From Cantharellus purpuraceus (taxonomy: Eukaryota > Basidiomycota > Agaricomycetes > Cantharellales > Hydnaceae), in contig JALBUN010000017.1 of NCBI GenBank assembly GCA_025174535.1, forward strand, positions 248,001-312,000: a stretch of DNA of 64,000 nucleotides, read 5' to 3'. The notes below the pieces were generated by a model. The model was given only the letters and a program-made list of their open reading frames with translations, was not told where the DNA came from and did not search any database. Each line of letters opens with the position of its first letter. The stretch's first letter is position 1. This document shows, one piece after another, positions 20,532 through 32,883 of this stretch. Both the position numbers and the translations under genes were made by a program.

Positions 20532-23244
20532 ATGTCAACTAGAGCAGGTAGAACATACCAGATGATGGATGACTCGCACAGGAGGGCGAGATCTGTCACA
20601 TCCCAGAGGGATGTTGAACTGGATGGCCACAACAATGGTCAGATATCAGGCAGGGAGGATACTTCCCTAGCCACTGTAACAGGTAATGTAGCTCCAGAGC
20701 ATATTGCTTTACCCCCCTCCGAGACTGGAGTAGAGGCGCATGTTGATGCGCCTGGGGAGGCCTCCCATGTGGAGAGCTTTGATACCGCCCCTGAGAATTC
20801 AGCAGGGGTGAGAGCGTTACCCTCTGAAAGAGAGGAGGCCTTGAATACAAGGCTTATCATCGGGCAAACTATTGAACACCCCAAGGGTGACAAAGGACGT
20901 ATAGATTTGAGTGGCTATATTACCCCTCCAAGAACTGTCCCTGCTCCCCCTAAAATGAATCAAGGTACTGTAGACACGACAAGGTATTTCCCTAAGTGGT
21001 TCAAGTATTTGAACACTGGGAATAGAAAGGAAAAGTCACAATGACGCTTGTTCGGAATCATGTCAGTATACAATATTCTGATGTATAGGAGATATACATC
21101 AGGATTTCAATGATACATAAAGCCAGGGAGTTACAATTTGGATATCTTAAAAGATTTTGGATATGTGAAATTTTTCATAAATATAAACATATATTCTATA
21201 TTTTAATAAACTTTAAAAGATGAGATATTTGGTTGAGATGAACATAATCATTTACATGGATATAATAGGAATGTCTGTATTAATATAATTGGTATTATAT
21301 AGGGTATTTAGATATACAAATACCAGGTGGGGATTAAAGATAGTTCAAATTATGTTACAAGTATTGTATAAGAAAGAATCAATGATATTTGGATGTTCCT
21401 TCAAGAGAGTTGCCACCACTAAATGGGGAAAAAACAATTATTTTTGAGAATTATGCCAAAATATCATAATATGTTTTAATCTAGTATATTGTGTAAAATT
21501 TGAGAATCATGTTGAAATATGAAAATAAGTTTGAATTGAAGTGTATTGTATAAAATTTGAGGAAAATAGGTTGTATATAGATATTTGTTGTATTTCTGAA
21601 CAAGCGTCAATTACTTACCAATGGTGAACGAACCTGATGGAGTGACTTTGATGGGACTGAACATCCCTACGGAGAAATTCCAGTTAACTGGAGGAATGTG
21701 GTGCCTACTCCAATGAATGGAATATTGTCAGGGAGAGCAAAGAAGCGTCAGAATCCAGAAAAGAAACCTGATGAAACATACTCACGATTCATGACCAGTC
21801 TAGTCAAAGGGCTAGACAAGAAAATCAAACAACAAATTTATGCAAGAGCAGAAAAGTTTGAAAACCTTGATGCATTGAATGACTCTACTTCAGAAGCAAC
21901 TGAGTCTAGTAAATGCAAGCATTCAGTGAAAACACATCAATCACAGGAAAACATAGTGTATGCACATGCCATCTCTCACATACATACAAAAAATGGTCCT
22001 GAAAATAAATCTGCAGATAGAGAGAGAAGTTTCTTACCGATAGCAGCCCCTGCTAAGATAAAGAAAGCTGACAGATTACCTGACATATATCAGTTGCGAG
22101 GTATTACTCCTGGAGGGGAACTGAAGCAACCAGAAATTTCCAGAGAGATACAGGATCCACTCGGACAGATACCTCTCACCAGCTATCTTGCAAAAATAGC
22201 TGCACCTACTGGAGAACCTGACCCAGGAGGGTCTGACTCATCAGATTCAGATACCTCATCTGGGAGAAGCTCCCTAAGTGAGGGAGGAAGGAGACGTAAG
22301 ATTCTAAAGCAGAAGCAATATAGAAAAAAGGAAAAAATGAGGATTGAACAGGCCAGCAAAATCAAGATAGATCCACCTGCACCTTATGATGGATCACCAG
22401 ATTTTGAGGCATTCGAATGATGGATATATGCTGTGAATGTATGGTTTGATATTACTGGCTTCCCAAAGAAACATAATGTGAAACAAATGCTTGCCTTTAT
22501 GAAGGGGAGAGCTGAGCAATATTTCATGACATTCATCGCACCAAATTTAAAAAACTGGGCAGTAGAAACTGTAGTGCAAGGACTGTTCAACTACTGTTTT
22601 CCACCTGTGTTTTCCACCTGTGTTCAGGAGACAGATGTGTGTCAGATTCAATGAATATACACAAGGAAAGAGAACAATAAAGGAATACCTTCGCCAACTA
22701 TGATCAATGGCTGCTAGGCTTCCTGATGTCACTGAATTTAAACTAACTCAACGATACTGGGATGGAGTGAATGCTTACCTCTGACTGAAATGGACCGAAA
22801 ATGGGTATACGCCAGAATTCTCAAGGCTAGAAGAGTTAGAAATAGCTGCAGAAAGATATGAGAATATGGAGCAATTGCATGCCTATGAGGCCAGGAGAGC
22901 AGCTAGGGAAAGCACTCACAATGGAAATTCAGAAATAGGAAAGAGTGGTTTTCAACCACAATGACGAGATGGATATAATAGATCCATGGCATCAAATTTA
23001 AATATGACAGGAAAAGCTCTACAACAGAGAAATCAAAGTCAGTCAAATAACATAACTGGAGGGCACAGGACTATTACTCAACATCCATGGGATCAAATTG
23101 CTAGAAATGGATCTAATCAGCGACATACCAATATAAGCAGCCCATCTGGTAGACTGAAATTATCAAGTGAAAAACGAGATGAACTAAGGGCAAACAATCA
23201 GTGCTTCCTTTGTGAACAGAGGGGACACTTAGCTCGTGACTGCC
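20532..23244 (+). pseudogene. Gypsy-G gag, broken by a MITE and stops
   Basis: Starts MSTRAGRTYQMMDD at 20532 and runs open to 21041, then is split by the MITE. It resumes near 21610 and is open again from 21698 to 22420 (Lys-rich, with a Ser/Asp/Gly patch near 22230-22290). The capsid-like part (WFDITGFPKKHNVKQMLAF, LPDVTEFKLTQRYWDG) spans 22420-22800 and has an 11-bp duplication (TGTTTTCCACC) at 22598-22619 that shifts the frame. It ends with the CCHC knuckle CFLCEQRGHLARDC at 23202-23243. Several TGA and TAA codons. RNA-packaging and capsid role inferred from the family. Confidence 0.8.
21042..21609. mobile_element. MITE-like element with 16-bp inverted ends
   Basis: 568 bp, very AT-rich, with ends TGACGCTTGTTCGGAA and TTCTGAACAAGCGTCA, an inverted repeat with one mismatch. 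It splits the Gypsy-G gag frame, which resumes on the other side, so it is an insertion. No ORF. The flanking bases (CAA on the left, ATT on the right) do not give a clear target duplication, so the superfamily cannot be named. Confidence 0.7.
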
Positions 23245-26200
23245 CTCGACAAAGTACAGTGAGACCACCTGGTATTCAGGCAGCAGTAGTTGACATACCT
23301 CGTTTACAGAATTTGGGAACTGCTGCAAATAGACAATATCAGTTAGAGTTAGCTTGCATAGCCCCCCAAGATAACACAAGTTACCTGTGGTGTACATTCA
23401 ATAAGATCACTGCAGAAACAGTAGTGTTAGATCACAATAGTTTACGCCCCATGGGAAAGGGACGTAAAGCAGTGAACTCACAAGGAGAAGAAGCCTACCC
23501 TGATGTCATGATCACCATGGAACGCAATGCATCAAAGCCGAAGGATTTTCGTCACATCGTTCCAAAAGCAGTGATTGTTGAGTGTAAGATCAATGGACAT
23601 GCTGCCAGAGCATTGTTGGATAGTGGATCATTATCCGATTTCATATCTACTACTCTGGTAGATCAGTTAAGGTTAAAAGCTGATCATCTCACAAAGCCAA
23701 TCACTTGCCAGATGGCAGCAACTGGATCACGCACAATGATCACCAGCTCTGTCGAACCGCTGTTTACATTTCAGGGGATAGAAGAAATCTGGCGGTTTGA
23801 TGTCATAAATCTGGAAAATCATGATGTTATCTTAGGCACACTGTTCCTGTGGCAACACAAAATCATACTTGGCTTCAACCCATCAAAAATATCTGTGGGC
23901 TGCCAAAGAGCCATCCCAATAAGTGGTGAAGGCATTGCAAAAATCACCAGTCTTACAGCAGATCTGCTGGAGGAAGGGTTAGATAAATTACAAGAACAGT
24001 TAAAAAAGGAATCAAAAGACCTGTGTGTTGCTGCGGAGGATACACCACTACCGCCACTACGAGCAATCAACCATAAGATTCCAATTATTGATGAAAAGAA
24101 AATTTACACTTACTGGCCATCTCGATGCCCAGAAGCTCTTAAGCCGCTATGGAGGGCGAAAAGAGATAAATACCTTAAATCAGGTCGATGGGAATATGCT
24201 GTTGGTCATAACGCTATTCCTATGCTACTGATTAATAAGAAGCCAGCACCCGATGGAACTCCACGACTGAGGACAGTTTTTGATGATAGAGAACAAAACA
24301 TGAATACAAAAAAGATGGCTAGTCCATTACCAGATCAGCAAGCTATTCTAATGAATGTTTGCAGGCACACTTACCGGTCTCTCATAGATGGAAAAGATGC
24401 CTATGAGTCCTGTCGGGTAGAACCTAGTGACGTCTGGAAAACATTGTTCAACACACCTGATGGAACAATGGTCAGTAATGTCATGCAACAGGGTGATTGT
24501 AATGCACCAATTACATACCAGACTTTGATGAACCACCTTTTTAGCGCATACATTGGCGTGTTCATGGACGTGTACCTAGATGACATTGTCATATACTCAG
24601 ATACAATTCAAGACCACTTACAACACTGTAGAAGTGTATTGGACATTTTACAGCATGAAAAACTATACCTATCCACACCCAATAAGCTTCAATTCTTTGC
24701 TACAGAATTGCGGATCCTGGGACACGTCATTGATGAAAGGGGTATCGTAATGGACCCGCATAAAGTTGATGACATGGGAAAATGGAAGGTACCCACCAAC
24801 CGGAATCTACTGTTGCAATTTGTTGGCGCAGCTGGATATCTTGCAGAAAATTGCCCGAATCTGCGTTTAGACAGTGGTGTACTAAGTACATTATCAGGAT
24901 TAACTAAAGTATGGTGATGGGGACCTACACAACAGCGCGCGTTTGAATCGGTGAGAAACACAATTCAACAATATCGGGACTCACATCGTGTACCAATAGA
25001 CTATGCTGCTGATCTGTCAGAACAACCCGTGAGCCTGACAATAGACACATGTCAAACGGGAGGTGGTGGAGTAATAACACAAGGGAAAGCTCCACACCTA
25101 AATGTGATCGCGTTCTGGTCTGGGAAATTTAACCCTGCTCAGCAGAATTACCCAGTACATGAAAGAGAATTACTTGCCATCATAGAATCATTAAAGCGGT
25201 ACCGTTATCTACTGATGGGTATCACATTTGATATCTATACCAATCATAAGCCGATCGAGTCCCTGATGATGCAACGGAACCTGTCAGCGAGGCAGCAGAG
25301 GTGGCTGGATGTACTAAGTGATTTCACCTTTCAAATGAAGTATATTCCCAGACCGTCCAATGTATTCGCAGACGCACTATCGCAGATATATAGCAATGAA
25401 CCTGTGGGCATTATGAGAGCAGAATCAGAGCTTGTCCATGAGGTGGACATACCAACGATCCCTACATCATCACAATCGCTGATGCGTCCATTGATCACTG
25501 GCAATGAAGCCTACAATGAATTAAACTTACAACTAGCGGCGATAATGTTGAAAGCCTAGTCGCAACACGTCGAAGTTCGCATGTCCCGAGGCATAGGGCA
25601 CAAGATCAGGGTGCTGAAGGTGTCGCGGTGCTTCCTGTAAGTGAAACAGCACAATCGCGGCTAATGGAACAAAGAGCGTGGCGAGTAGAACAGTCACATC
25701 AGTGAGCGAGGAAGAAAAAGAGTGATCATAGAGCGCCATACATTGAAACTCGCGTTGAGCACGCCTCATCCAAAACAACGTGTCAACACACATGACGCAA
25801 CCAGCCCACCTGATCTCCAAGATCACAGTAACCTGCATCAGCGCTATACAAGGAGCAACGTTGATAATTTACATGACATCATAACAGACACAAAGGAACA
25901 TGATGTGAACACTCCCACAGTAATACCAACTTCAGATACATCATATGAACTACCGACATTCGCGGATGTTGTAACAATGATGAATCCGGAAGTTAGTTTT
26001 CCTACTTGCTTGAAAAGTCTTTATGAAAATGACAGATTTTTTCAGCGTATTTCTGAAGAGCCTTCAGGATATCCCAGTTTTCTGGTTCGCAACGGTCTAT
26101 ACTACTTGATTGAACAAGGTAGTGAACTTTTATGTATTCCTGATGGGAAAATCAATGACTCCTCCATCCGTGAAATACTTATTTCTCATGCACATTCGCT

Positions 26201-28728
26201 TTTAGCACATTTATCAGGAAGAAAAACATATTATTACCTGCATGAACACGTCTGGTGGCCAGGAATGTACAAAGATGTAGTAGATTATTGCCAGACATGT
26301 CACACATGCGCAACAAGCAAGGCGACTAATCAGAAACCTATGGGAAAGTTGAGATCACTTCCGGTACCTCACAGACGATGGCAGCAAATTGGTGTTGACT
26401 TTGTCGGCCCGCTACCAGGTTTGTCAAATCGACACGGGGAATTTGACATGATCTGCGTAATTATTGATCACTTAACATCTATGGTACATCTTGTACCTTT
26501 GCGAAGTACATTCCATGCAAAAGACATTGCAGAACTGATGGTGGAAAATGTTTATAAACTACATGGCCCACTGGAAATTATTGTGAGTGATAGAGACTCT
26601 TTATTTACTAGTGGATATTGGGATCACATACACAAAATGCTCAGGACACAGCTGCGCATGTCTACAGCATTTCACCCCCAAACTGATGGGGCTACTGAGT
26701 GTGCAAATAGGACAATTACACAAATGCTTCGTGTTGCTGTTTCACCTGATCAGAAGGACTGGGTACATATGCTACCAGGTATAGAGTTTGGTTTTAATCA
26801 TGCTCGTTCAGAAATAACAGGCTACTCTTCATTTTTCCTGAACTACGGTAGCATTCCACCACCTATTTTATGGGGACCGTCTCTAGATATTCTCCCAGGC
26901 GTGAAACGTTTCATGAAGCGCCTACGTGATGGACTTGTATGCGCTCATGATGCTATCTTAACTCAGCGTGCAAAATAGACGTTCCATGCAAACAAATGTC
27001 AACGTGATGTTCCATTTTCTATTGGAGACCTAGTGTACCTGTCTACAGAGAACCTGAGTCTGGCTAAAGGGCGTGCTCAGAAACTGGTACAGGGCCTTAT
27101 CAGATTCTAGCGGAAGTGAGCCCCAGAACTACGTTTCGTGTAGCACTACCACCAGACCTCCTGAGTGTTATTTGAATAATGTGAATAATTGCCTTGTTGG
27201 GGTGTAGTGACGAGCAGAAGTCGAATAGAAAATGGAGCAGTGGTGGGAACACAATGTATGCGCAGTAGAATTGGAGATATATTCTTGGGAGTATCCTCGT
27301 ATGAAGTTTGATGGGATTTGGTGTAGTCTTCGTCTAGATATTGACAATTTGAGCAGGGGTCAGGAGCAGATGACTCAAACGAGAGTAAATGCTTAATAAA
27401 AAGTAGCCAGTGATCATATGGCTTCGTAATTCGAGATTCGAGTGGGACACGCAATATTCTAATAGAATATGCAAAAGCTAATAGAAATACGTGTTCGTTC
27501 TGGAGATATTCCAGATACGAATAGATTCAGACACACAGACAGAATATGTGAGAGATAATTGCTCTGACTATTCAAGTGCATTACAGACGTGATTTATATA
27601 TGATACTAAGTCCTATGAATGAATGAAGTCATTCGTGAATGTCCTGAGTCAATGATGGGATGGATGATGAGATGATGATGGGGGGATATGTCCATGATGA
27701 TGAAATGATGAAAATAAAAGCAAAATAATGTCCAGGAAGTTCTGGAACTCACAGGGGCTTCTCCTATTCCCTATTCCATTCCTATAACTGTTCTCCTTTG
27801 CCCCCTTTGCCCCTCCAAACCTCCTGAGCCTCCTATATGCTCCTATTCCTCCCCTGTCCCCTCTAATCCCCCTCTCCTCTCCTTGCTCCCCAGAAGTCTG
27901 GCAGCTAGACATCCAGCAGCTGGAACAACACTGAGCAGAGGAATCCACCCTGTGTTTCATGCAAGTCTGCTTCGCATTCACATCCCTAATGATGACCAAC
28001 GATTCCCTGGTCGATCATATCAGCAAGTAACTGACCTGACAAGCTTACAAACAGACCATGAGGTTAAGCGTATACAATCTCATTTTGGACATGCACAGCA
28101 CGTGTGGTTTGAAATAGAGTGGATCTCTGGTGACAAAACTTGGTTACCTTTTCAAGATATTAAACACTTGACTGCTTTAGAATCTTATCTTGAAAATGGA
28201 GGATTTCATGGCATCAACGGTCTGCCAAGTGGTTCAGGCACTCCTCCAGATGAAGTCCACGATCTGGTTGACTTTCCTGAATATATTCTTGATTCAGATG
28301 ATCGGCAACACACAAATTTAGCAACAATGTGTGTTGATGAACGTAGTCAAAATACTTTAAAAGACTATCATATTGAACACAATGACTATGCAAAGCACAT
28401 ACACAAGATGGCTCTTGAATCTGAACAACTTGCCGAATTTTACAAGTACTTGATACGCCTTAATGACGCTGCACTCACATCATCTTCTCACCCTGGTGCA
28501 GCTCCTGATGGGTATGAAGCATGGGCAACTGCCAACAACCATGTGAGGGATATCTATGATGCCTGTACAAAGTCGCCATGTCCCGCCGTCCCAACGATAC
28601 ATTCCAGGATCCAAATGGAAACATCCAGTGGCTTCCCAACCATCCTGTGCCAGCAACGACGCACACCATACCTCCCCCTTACAGTTATCCCACATACATG
28701 CCTCCCCCCTCCATCTCTTCTACAATGA
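23245..28728 (+). pseudogene. Gypsy-G pol: protease, RT, RNase H, integrase, chromodomain-like end
   Basis: Protease ALLDSGSLSDF (about 23610). RT with RTVFDDREQN and YLDDIVIYSD (24572-24600). RNase H with VSLTIDTCQTGGGG and ADALSQIY (25030-25395). Integrase H2C2 (HAHSLLAHLS...CQTCHTC, 26190-26315) and the three acidic residues in GVDFVGP, VSDRDSLF and ATECANR (26390-26710). A C-terminal fold like a chromodomain (WFEIEWISGDKTWLPFQDI, about 28100). Breaks: TGA at 24915, a gap at 25559-25722, TAG near 26976, a small deletion near 27090, and solo LTR-E at 27166-27930. Catalytic motifs are intact but the frame is not. Confidence 0.85.
27166..27930. repeat. Solo LTR-E (765 bp, TSD CTGAG)
   Basis: TGTTATTTGAATAATG to GCTGGAACAACA, flanked by CTGAG at 27161-27165 and 27931-27935. 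It splits the Gypsy-G pol frame exactly (LPPDL on the left, SRGIHPVFHASLL on the right). It has a long pyrimidine-rich block (27760-27890). A degraded relative lies at 50903-51300. Confidence 0.9.
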
Positions 28729-29430
28729 TGACCACAGATGAAACTTTCAAATTACGGAGATGCCGAGATTTTGACAAAGCACAAGATAGGGAGGACAAGG
28801 AACGTGGTTATCAATTCAGAAACTTCCGTGGAAATCTGCGCGGCAGGTTTCCCAACAGGCCCTGGTCCAAACGCGAATATACTCCATACTCAAGGGATGC
28901 TCAGCCAAGATGCTTCCCATCAATTGAGGATGTCCAAAGCTCATGAAATGACGGTGATGAGGCAGAAAAGCCTGAAGCTGCCAAACTTTCGACGGACGCA
29001 CTCGCTGCCATCCTTGAGCAGAACCAGGATAAGTTGGATGCGGCACATGCGGCTATGGAAGAGTCCAAACAAAACCGCAAGAAGAAGCGTCTCGAGGAGC
29101 TTGAGAAAACGATAGCTAATGCTAAAAAGAGTATCGCTGAATGCCATGCCAGTAAGAACCGCAATACTCATGACTCAGTGCACCCTGGTGTGAGATTATT
29201 GGCCCATGCCCTTGCATCTATTTACAGATACGCTGCAGAACAACCTGCCCGAGGGCCAAACAGAGGCTCTCAACCAGACAATAGGTCAGCCGAACCTCAT
29301 CATCGATACCCCGGTGGCCATCCCAGCCGTCACAGATATAGACATGCTGCACACACCCCTGAGCATGCACGGGCACAACAATACGACTGAAGGACCTTCC
29401 GGTCTTGCTGATATTGGATTTATACTTTAA
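28578..29430 (+). pseudogene. Gypsy-G ORF3 (about 280 aa, unknown, one stop and one shift)
   Basis: Starts MSRRPNDTFQDPNGNI inside the last 150 bp of the pol ORF, in another frame. It has a Pro/Tyr/Met-rich part (TIPPPYSYPTYMPPPS), a basic Arg-rich part (FRNFRGNLRGRFPNRPW), one TGA at 28944, and then a coiled coil (LEQNQDKLDAAHAAMEE). After about 29190 the more natural frame moves to the one ending at 29430 (LNQTIGQPNLIIDTPVAI). It occupies the env position, but has no signal peptide or membrane segment, so it is not an envelope protein. It may be a 3' accessory ORF or simply the frameshifted end of pol. Confidence 0.45.
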
Positions 29431-29575
29431 ACAAGGAATGTTGAATTTTTTTTATCTTGAAAGTGCATTGCACAACCCATGTACAAATATATGCGGCAGT
29501 CTTCTATAAATAAAAAATTACTTACAAAGACGAAGATACAGATTCTCTGTTCTCTTTGAGAACAGGGAGAGCGAG

Positions 29576-29778
29576 TGTAAGGAGCCGGTCTTGACCGGAG
29601 ACGGAGTACAATGCTATCTCCGACCAAACATTACACTGAGACAAGGGTTTGGCATATAAGTAGATAGATAGATACATGTACGAAAGTAGGACTTCTTGGA
29701 CCCCAATACGACTTGGTAGTTGACTGGTCCCCTGGTTACTTCTAAGTCTATTTGAAGTCCGAACTCATACTCCTTACA
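29576..29778 (+). repeat. 3' LTR of Gypsy-G
   Basis: 203 bp, TGTAAGGAGCCGG to ACTCCTTACA, preceded by the purine tract GAACAGGGAGAGCGAG (probable polypurine tract) and followed by the target duplication CGAGT. Confidence 0.95.
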
Positions 29779-30712
29779 CGAGTGCACAAGTCCACACTCC
29801 GCATGTAAGCACAACATAGTCTGAAATGAACTGTGCTCATTAATTCACCAGACGTAAGATACTGAAAGTGATATTTATTATGACATGCTTGATTCCCTTC
29901 TTTTAGTCAATGATGTCGACGGGATCGCCGTCATATTGTTTGACAAAGTAGTGGTTGCTGTGACACTCGCCGGCACACTTGGAACGTGGAGAGTTTATCA
30001 ACGATCAGCATGGAACAAGCTATCGCTAACACATTTACTGGCCCAGCAATGTAAGCCATTGTTTCCGTTACGGTAGAATTCTCACAGACAGACATGAATA
30101 TCAGGTCTGATGAGATTCGGGTACTTCATCCACTATCACCGCAAACGAATCCTGAGATCATTTTTATCAGATTTGTGTTGACCGTCATCCTTTCCGACAC
30201 GGTCGTGCTATTGGTATGTCAATATATCCATTGCTATGACATCATTAACCGGACGCACTAGACCTTGAGAGTACGTCACACATTGGTATCTGCTGTACCG
30301 CTCCAACCTTTTCTCCAGCCTATACTTTCAGCTGTGCTTACACCTATTCAGAACAGGTGACTCGGAATACGGAATTCCCGACTTCTATTAAATATATGCA
30401 GCTTGTCAGCAATCATCCTCTGCCGGTTCCACCTTGACCTCCAAAGGAGAAACCCGCACCCCAACAGCACCACCTCCCAGGGGATCCCTACCATATCCCT
30501 TGGCAATTTCTATGCGGCGGCGCAAACCATTCACGACGCTGTGATGGCAGAGTTTGGGGATTCGTCCGTCGATGAGGGTGTTGGAACTGAAGCATCGCAG
30601 GATGCGGTCGAGTCCACAGAGTCGGATATGCCGGCGGGGACGACAGAAAATGATATTGAGCTTGCAGAAATTCAGCTCCAGACGCAGGCAGCTGAAATTA
30701 CTTTGGAGGCGT

Positions 30713-31565
30713 AGCGGCGGACTATTTGTCCGTGATATTTTGTTGGTGCTGCCTGATAGGGCGAATTCACCGTGAACCCTCGTTTCACCCTATTACCCTG
30801 TCACTTGGAGGGCCAAGTGTGGGGGCGTTTGAATATTAATCACTGTCTTAGAAATTCCTTGATATTTCAATATGCATGCGGTGTAATTGTTGTTGTATTG
30901 GACAGGCCAGATAGGATTTCATAATATTCTCGATCGACTCTCAATGAAAGAAGTGGTCGAAGCGTCTCGCACATCACCGCATCATGAGTACAATTTCAAC
31001 AGATATGAACTCAGAATAATCTGCGTGGGAGGGGTGCAGAATACCAGATACATTTGTATAAAACACTAAATCAGTGGCATGCCAGGGGTGTGAGGAATTG
31101 TGGTGCGTACACCCTGATCGCAAAGGTCACATATCGAATAGTACAAAACGGTGATGCGACTCATTTTCTCTAAAGCATCAATGGGTGACCAGCATCTGGA
31201 CTACTTCGAAATGAGCTTTCTATGTGAATACTATTCAGCAAGTGTCGGCTAAGAGACTGAAACATTACAGCATTCTTTGCAAGCCAAAGTAAAGCATTGA
31301 TCCCGGAAGAAGAAAGCAGATGCTGCAACTGCGAGAAAAGATTTGTAAACATCGAACGACTTACAGAATTGAGTTGCTGACGCACGGGTGTTGTATACGA
31401 TACTATTTTCAGCCCGAATCAAGTCAATGTAGGCCACTATGCGGTGCCAACGCTCGTCGAGCCCCAGCTGGTCCCAAAAGATTACATCCATCAACAACAC
31501 ACTATACTTTTCTACCCTCCCGTCTTTCCACTCCCCTCGGCCACTCCTTGGTCGCCATTTTGTTG
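30713..31565. other. 3' flank of DUF6533 unit A, no gene supported
   Basis: Homologous to the stretches after copy B (36268-36936) and copy C (49642-50118), so it is part of the duplicated unit. A GTGGTCGAAGCGTCTCGCAC motif at about 30954 recurs at 46225 and 63093. No ORF with recognisable domains. Confidence 0.5.
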
Positions 31566-32880
31566 CTATTTTTGGGGCCCTTGGGTCCGGGTTTGCGTGT
31601 TCGCTTGCCTATTAGAATCAATTAACATACCATGAAACGGGAGTGAGCTCGCAATGAAACGTAAAGTACCCTTGGTTAACCAGCCCCAAGGCGAGCACGG
31701 GTGTTTGTTCCCTTTTGATTTACCACGACCCCCTCCATGTGGGTGATCCACGCTGTGAGAAGAGAACGCAACGTAACAAATTTGACAGCGGTGCATGCCA
31801 CCGCACTACGCACGCGTTCATTGCCATTCCACGGACTTTGGGCCGTCGACCGAGCCACCAACTTCGTCCCGCCTTCGCCAACACAATCTTGTCGTGAAAT
31901 ACATTCCCCACGCGGCCGATCGTCGCAAGGCATTCCTAACCGTCGCACTCTCTCAGCTACCATGCAACCGCGAGAGATGAACAAATCCATACCTTGAGCA
32001 CTTTGCGGATTTCCCCACTTTGCAAACGGACTTGTGCGTACGGACTCCTGTCGTCGTGGGTGACGACGACGCCGTACGAGCCGGCTGAACGGATGAGTGC
32101 CATTTTCTTGTCGGGATGCAGCGCCAGCGCGTGTATTTGCATTCCTGTGAGAGGTGGCGGAGAGAGACATTAATTAGTTGCACTGGCATGGACCGGGAAT
32201 CAAGCACGGACCGGCGGGAATCAAACGTAGCGGGAGTACATTTCCCAGCTTAAGTATCATGGCACACAACTGACCCATGGCCAGACTGTCTTCCGAATGT
32301 CCTATAAACTGCGTCTGAATAGGGAATCAGATAAACAGCAAGGTGGGATAAAGAACAATACTTACGCGGCCATCCGCTCCGGCCGCAGGAGCATCAGAGG
32401 CTGCCCACCACCTCTTCCCCTTCATATCCACATACCCAGGAACCAACCCATCCAGAACCCCACTCCGAAAACTCTGCACCGGCCGTCTGTCCCTCCCGCA
32501 ACCCCTCCGGCGCAAGAATATCCACGGCTGCCGCCTCCGCGCACATCGCGGCTCTTCTCCAGCAGCGCAATACGCCCACTGGGCCCATGATCATACTCAA
32601 TACGCACCACATCATGCACCCCGCGCATAAAGTCCACATCGCGCAAGCGACGCTTATTCCCGCCCCTGCGGCCGCGCACGGTGACACGCCCGTTGGTGTT
32701 GCGCCCTCCCGACGAGCGCCATGGCCGTGTCAAGGGTCTGAATGGACGGCCGGTGTAGAGGTAGGGGTCAGCGGACGGCGGTGTCGGATGGAGGGGTGAT
32801 GGGCTTGTAGGTCTTGTACAGGCCATCGACGATGCGGACAGGAGGCGTGCCTGTGCGCTCCGGTGTCGCAGTCGATGGCA
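31566..32880 (-). pseudogene. RML2: Mitochondrial ribosomal protein uL2m, copy 1
   Basis: Mitochondrial version of ribosomal protein L2, which binds 23S-type rRNA in the large subunit near the peptidyl-transferase centre. Exons on the minus strand: about 32880-32366, 32314-32212, 32144-31993, 31935-31814 and 31752-31566, with GT-AG introns of 51-67 nt. Recognised by [91 protein letters not shown] and [18 protein letters not shown]. The last four exons are clean. Exon 1 needs frame changes (between YKPITP and LYTGRPF, before YILAPEGLREGQT, and a GCCG insert after it), so it is probably a pseudogene. Confidence 0.8.
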
Positions 32881-32883
32881 CAA

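Larger units (their letters stand above)
20225..29778 (+). mobile_element. Gypsy-G, Ty3/gypsy retrotransposon (9.55 kb, TSD CGAGT)
   Basis: Two 203-bp LTRs (20225-20427 and 29576-29778) and matching CGAGT at 20220-20224 and 29779-29783. It carries gag, a CCHC knuckle, protease, RT, RNase H, integrase and a chromodomain-like C-terminus in order on the plus strand, then an extra ORF. It contains a MITE at 21042-21609 and solo LTR-E at 27166-27930. The LTRs differ at 5 of 203 positions, all transitions, four of them at CpG sites in the 3' LTR. Several stops and frameshifts make it non-autonomous. Confidence 0.95.
19460..30712 (+). pseudogene. DUF6533 membrane protein gene A, split by Gypsy-G
   Basis: Exon 1 19460-19550 (MAAQTEQAAIQ), exon 2 19655-19821 (LLSYDTFLSISNEIRYIW, the DUF6533 signature), exon 3 from 19859. 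Gypsy-G enters at 20225. After it come the later exons: LLLVNDVDGIAVILFD and LAGTLGTWRVYQRSAW (about 29885-30050), SLMRFG, FVLTVILSDTVVLL (about 30170-30213) and the C-terminal exon (ICRFHLDLQRRN, to 30712). The family has several membrane helices and no known function. Copy A is dead twice: the transposon, and TGA at 19753-19755 where copy B has CGA. Confidence 0.8.

Noticed and set aside
28578..29430. Gypsy-G ORF3 as an env gene
   Set aside because: No signal peptide, transmembrane segment or cysteine pattern of envelope proteins.
31676..32170. 164-codon minus-strand ORF over uL2m copy 1 (and 37047-37577 in copy 2)
   Set aside because: It is another frame running through exons and introns; the true uL2m motifs are in different frames joined by GT-AG introns.
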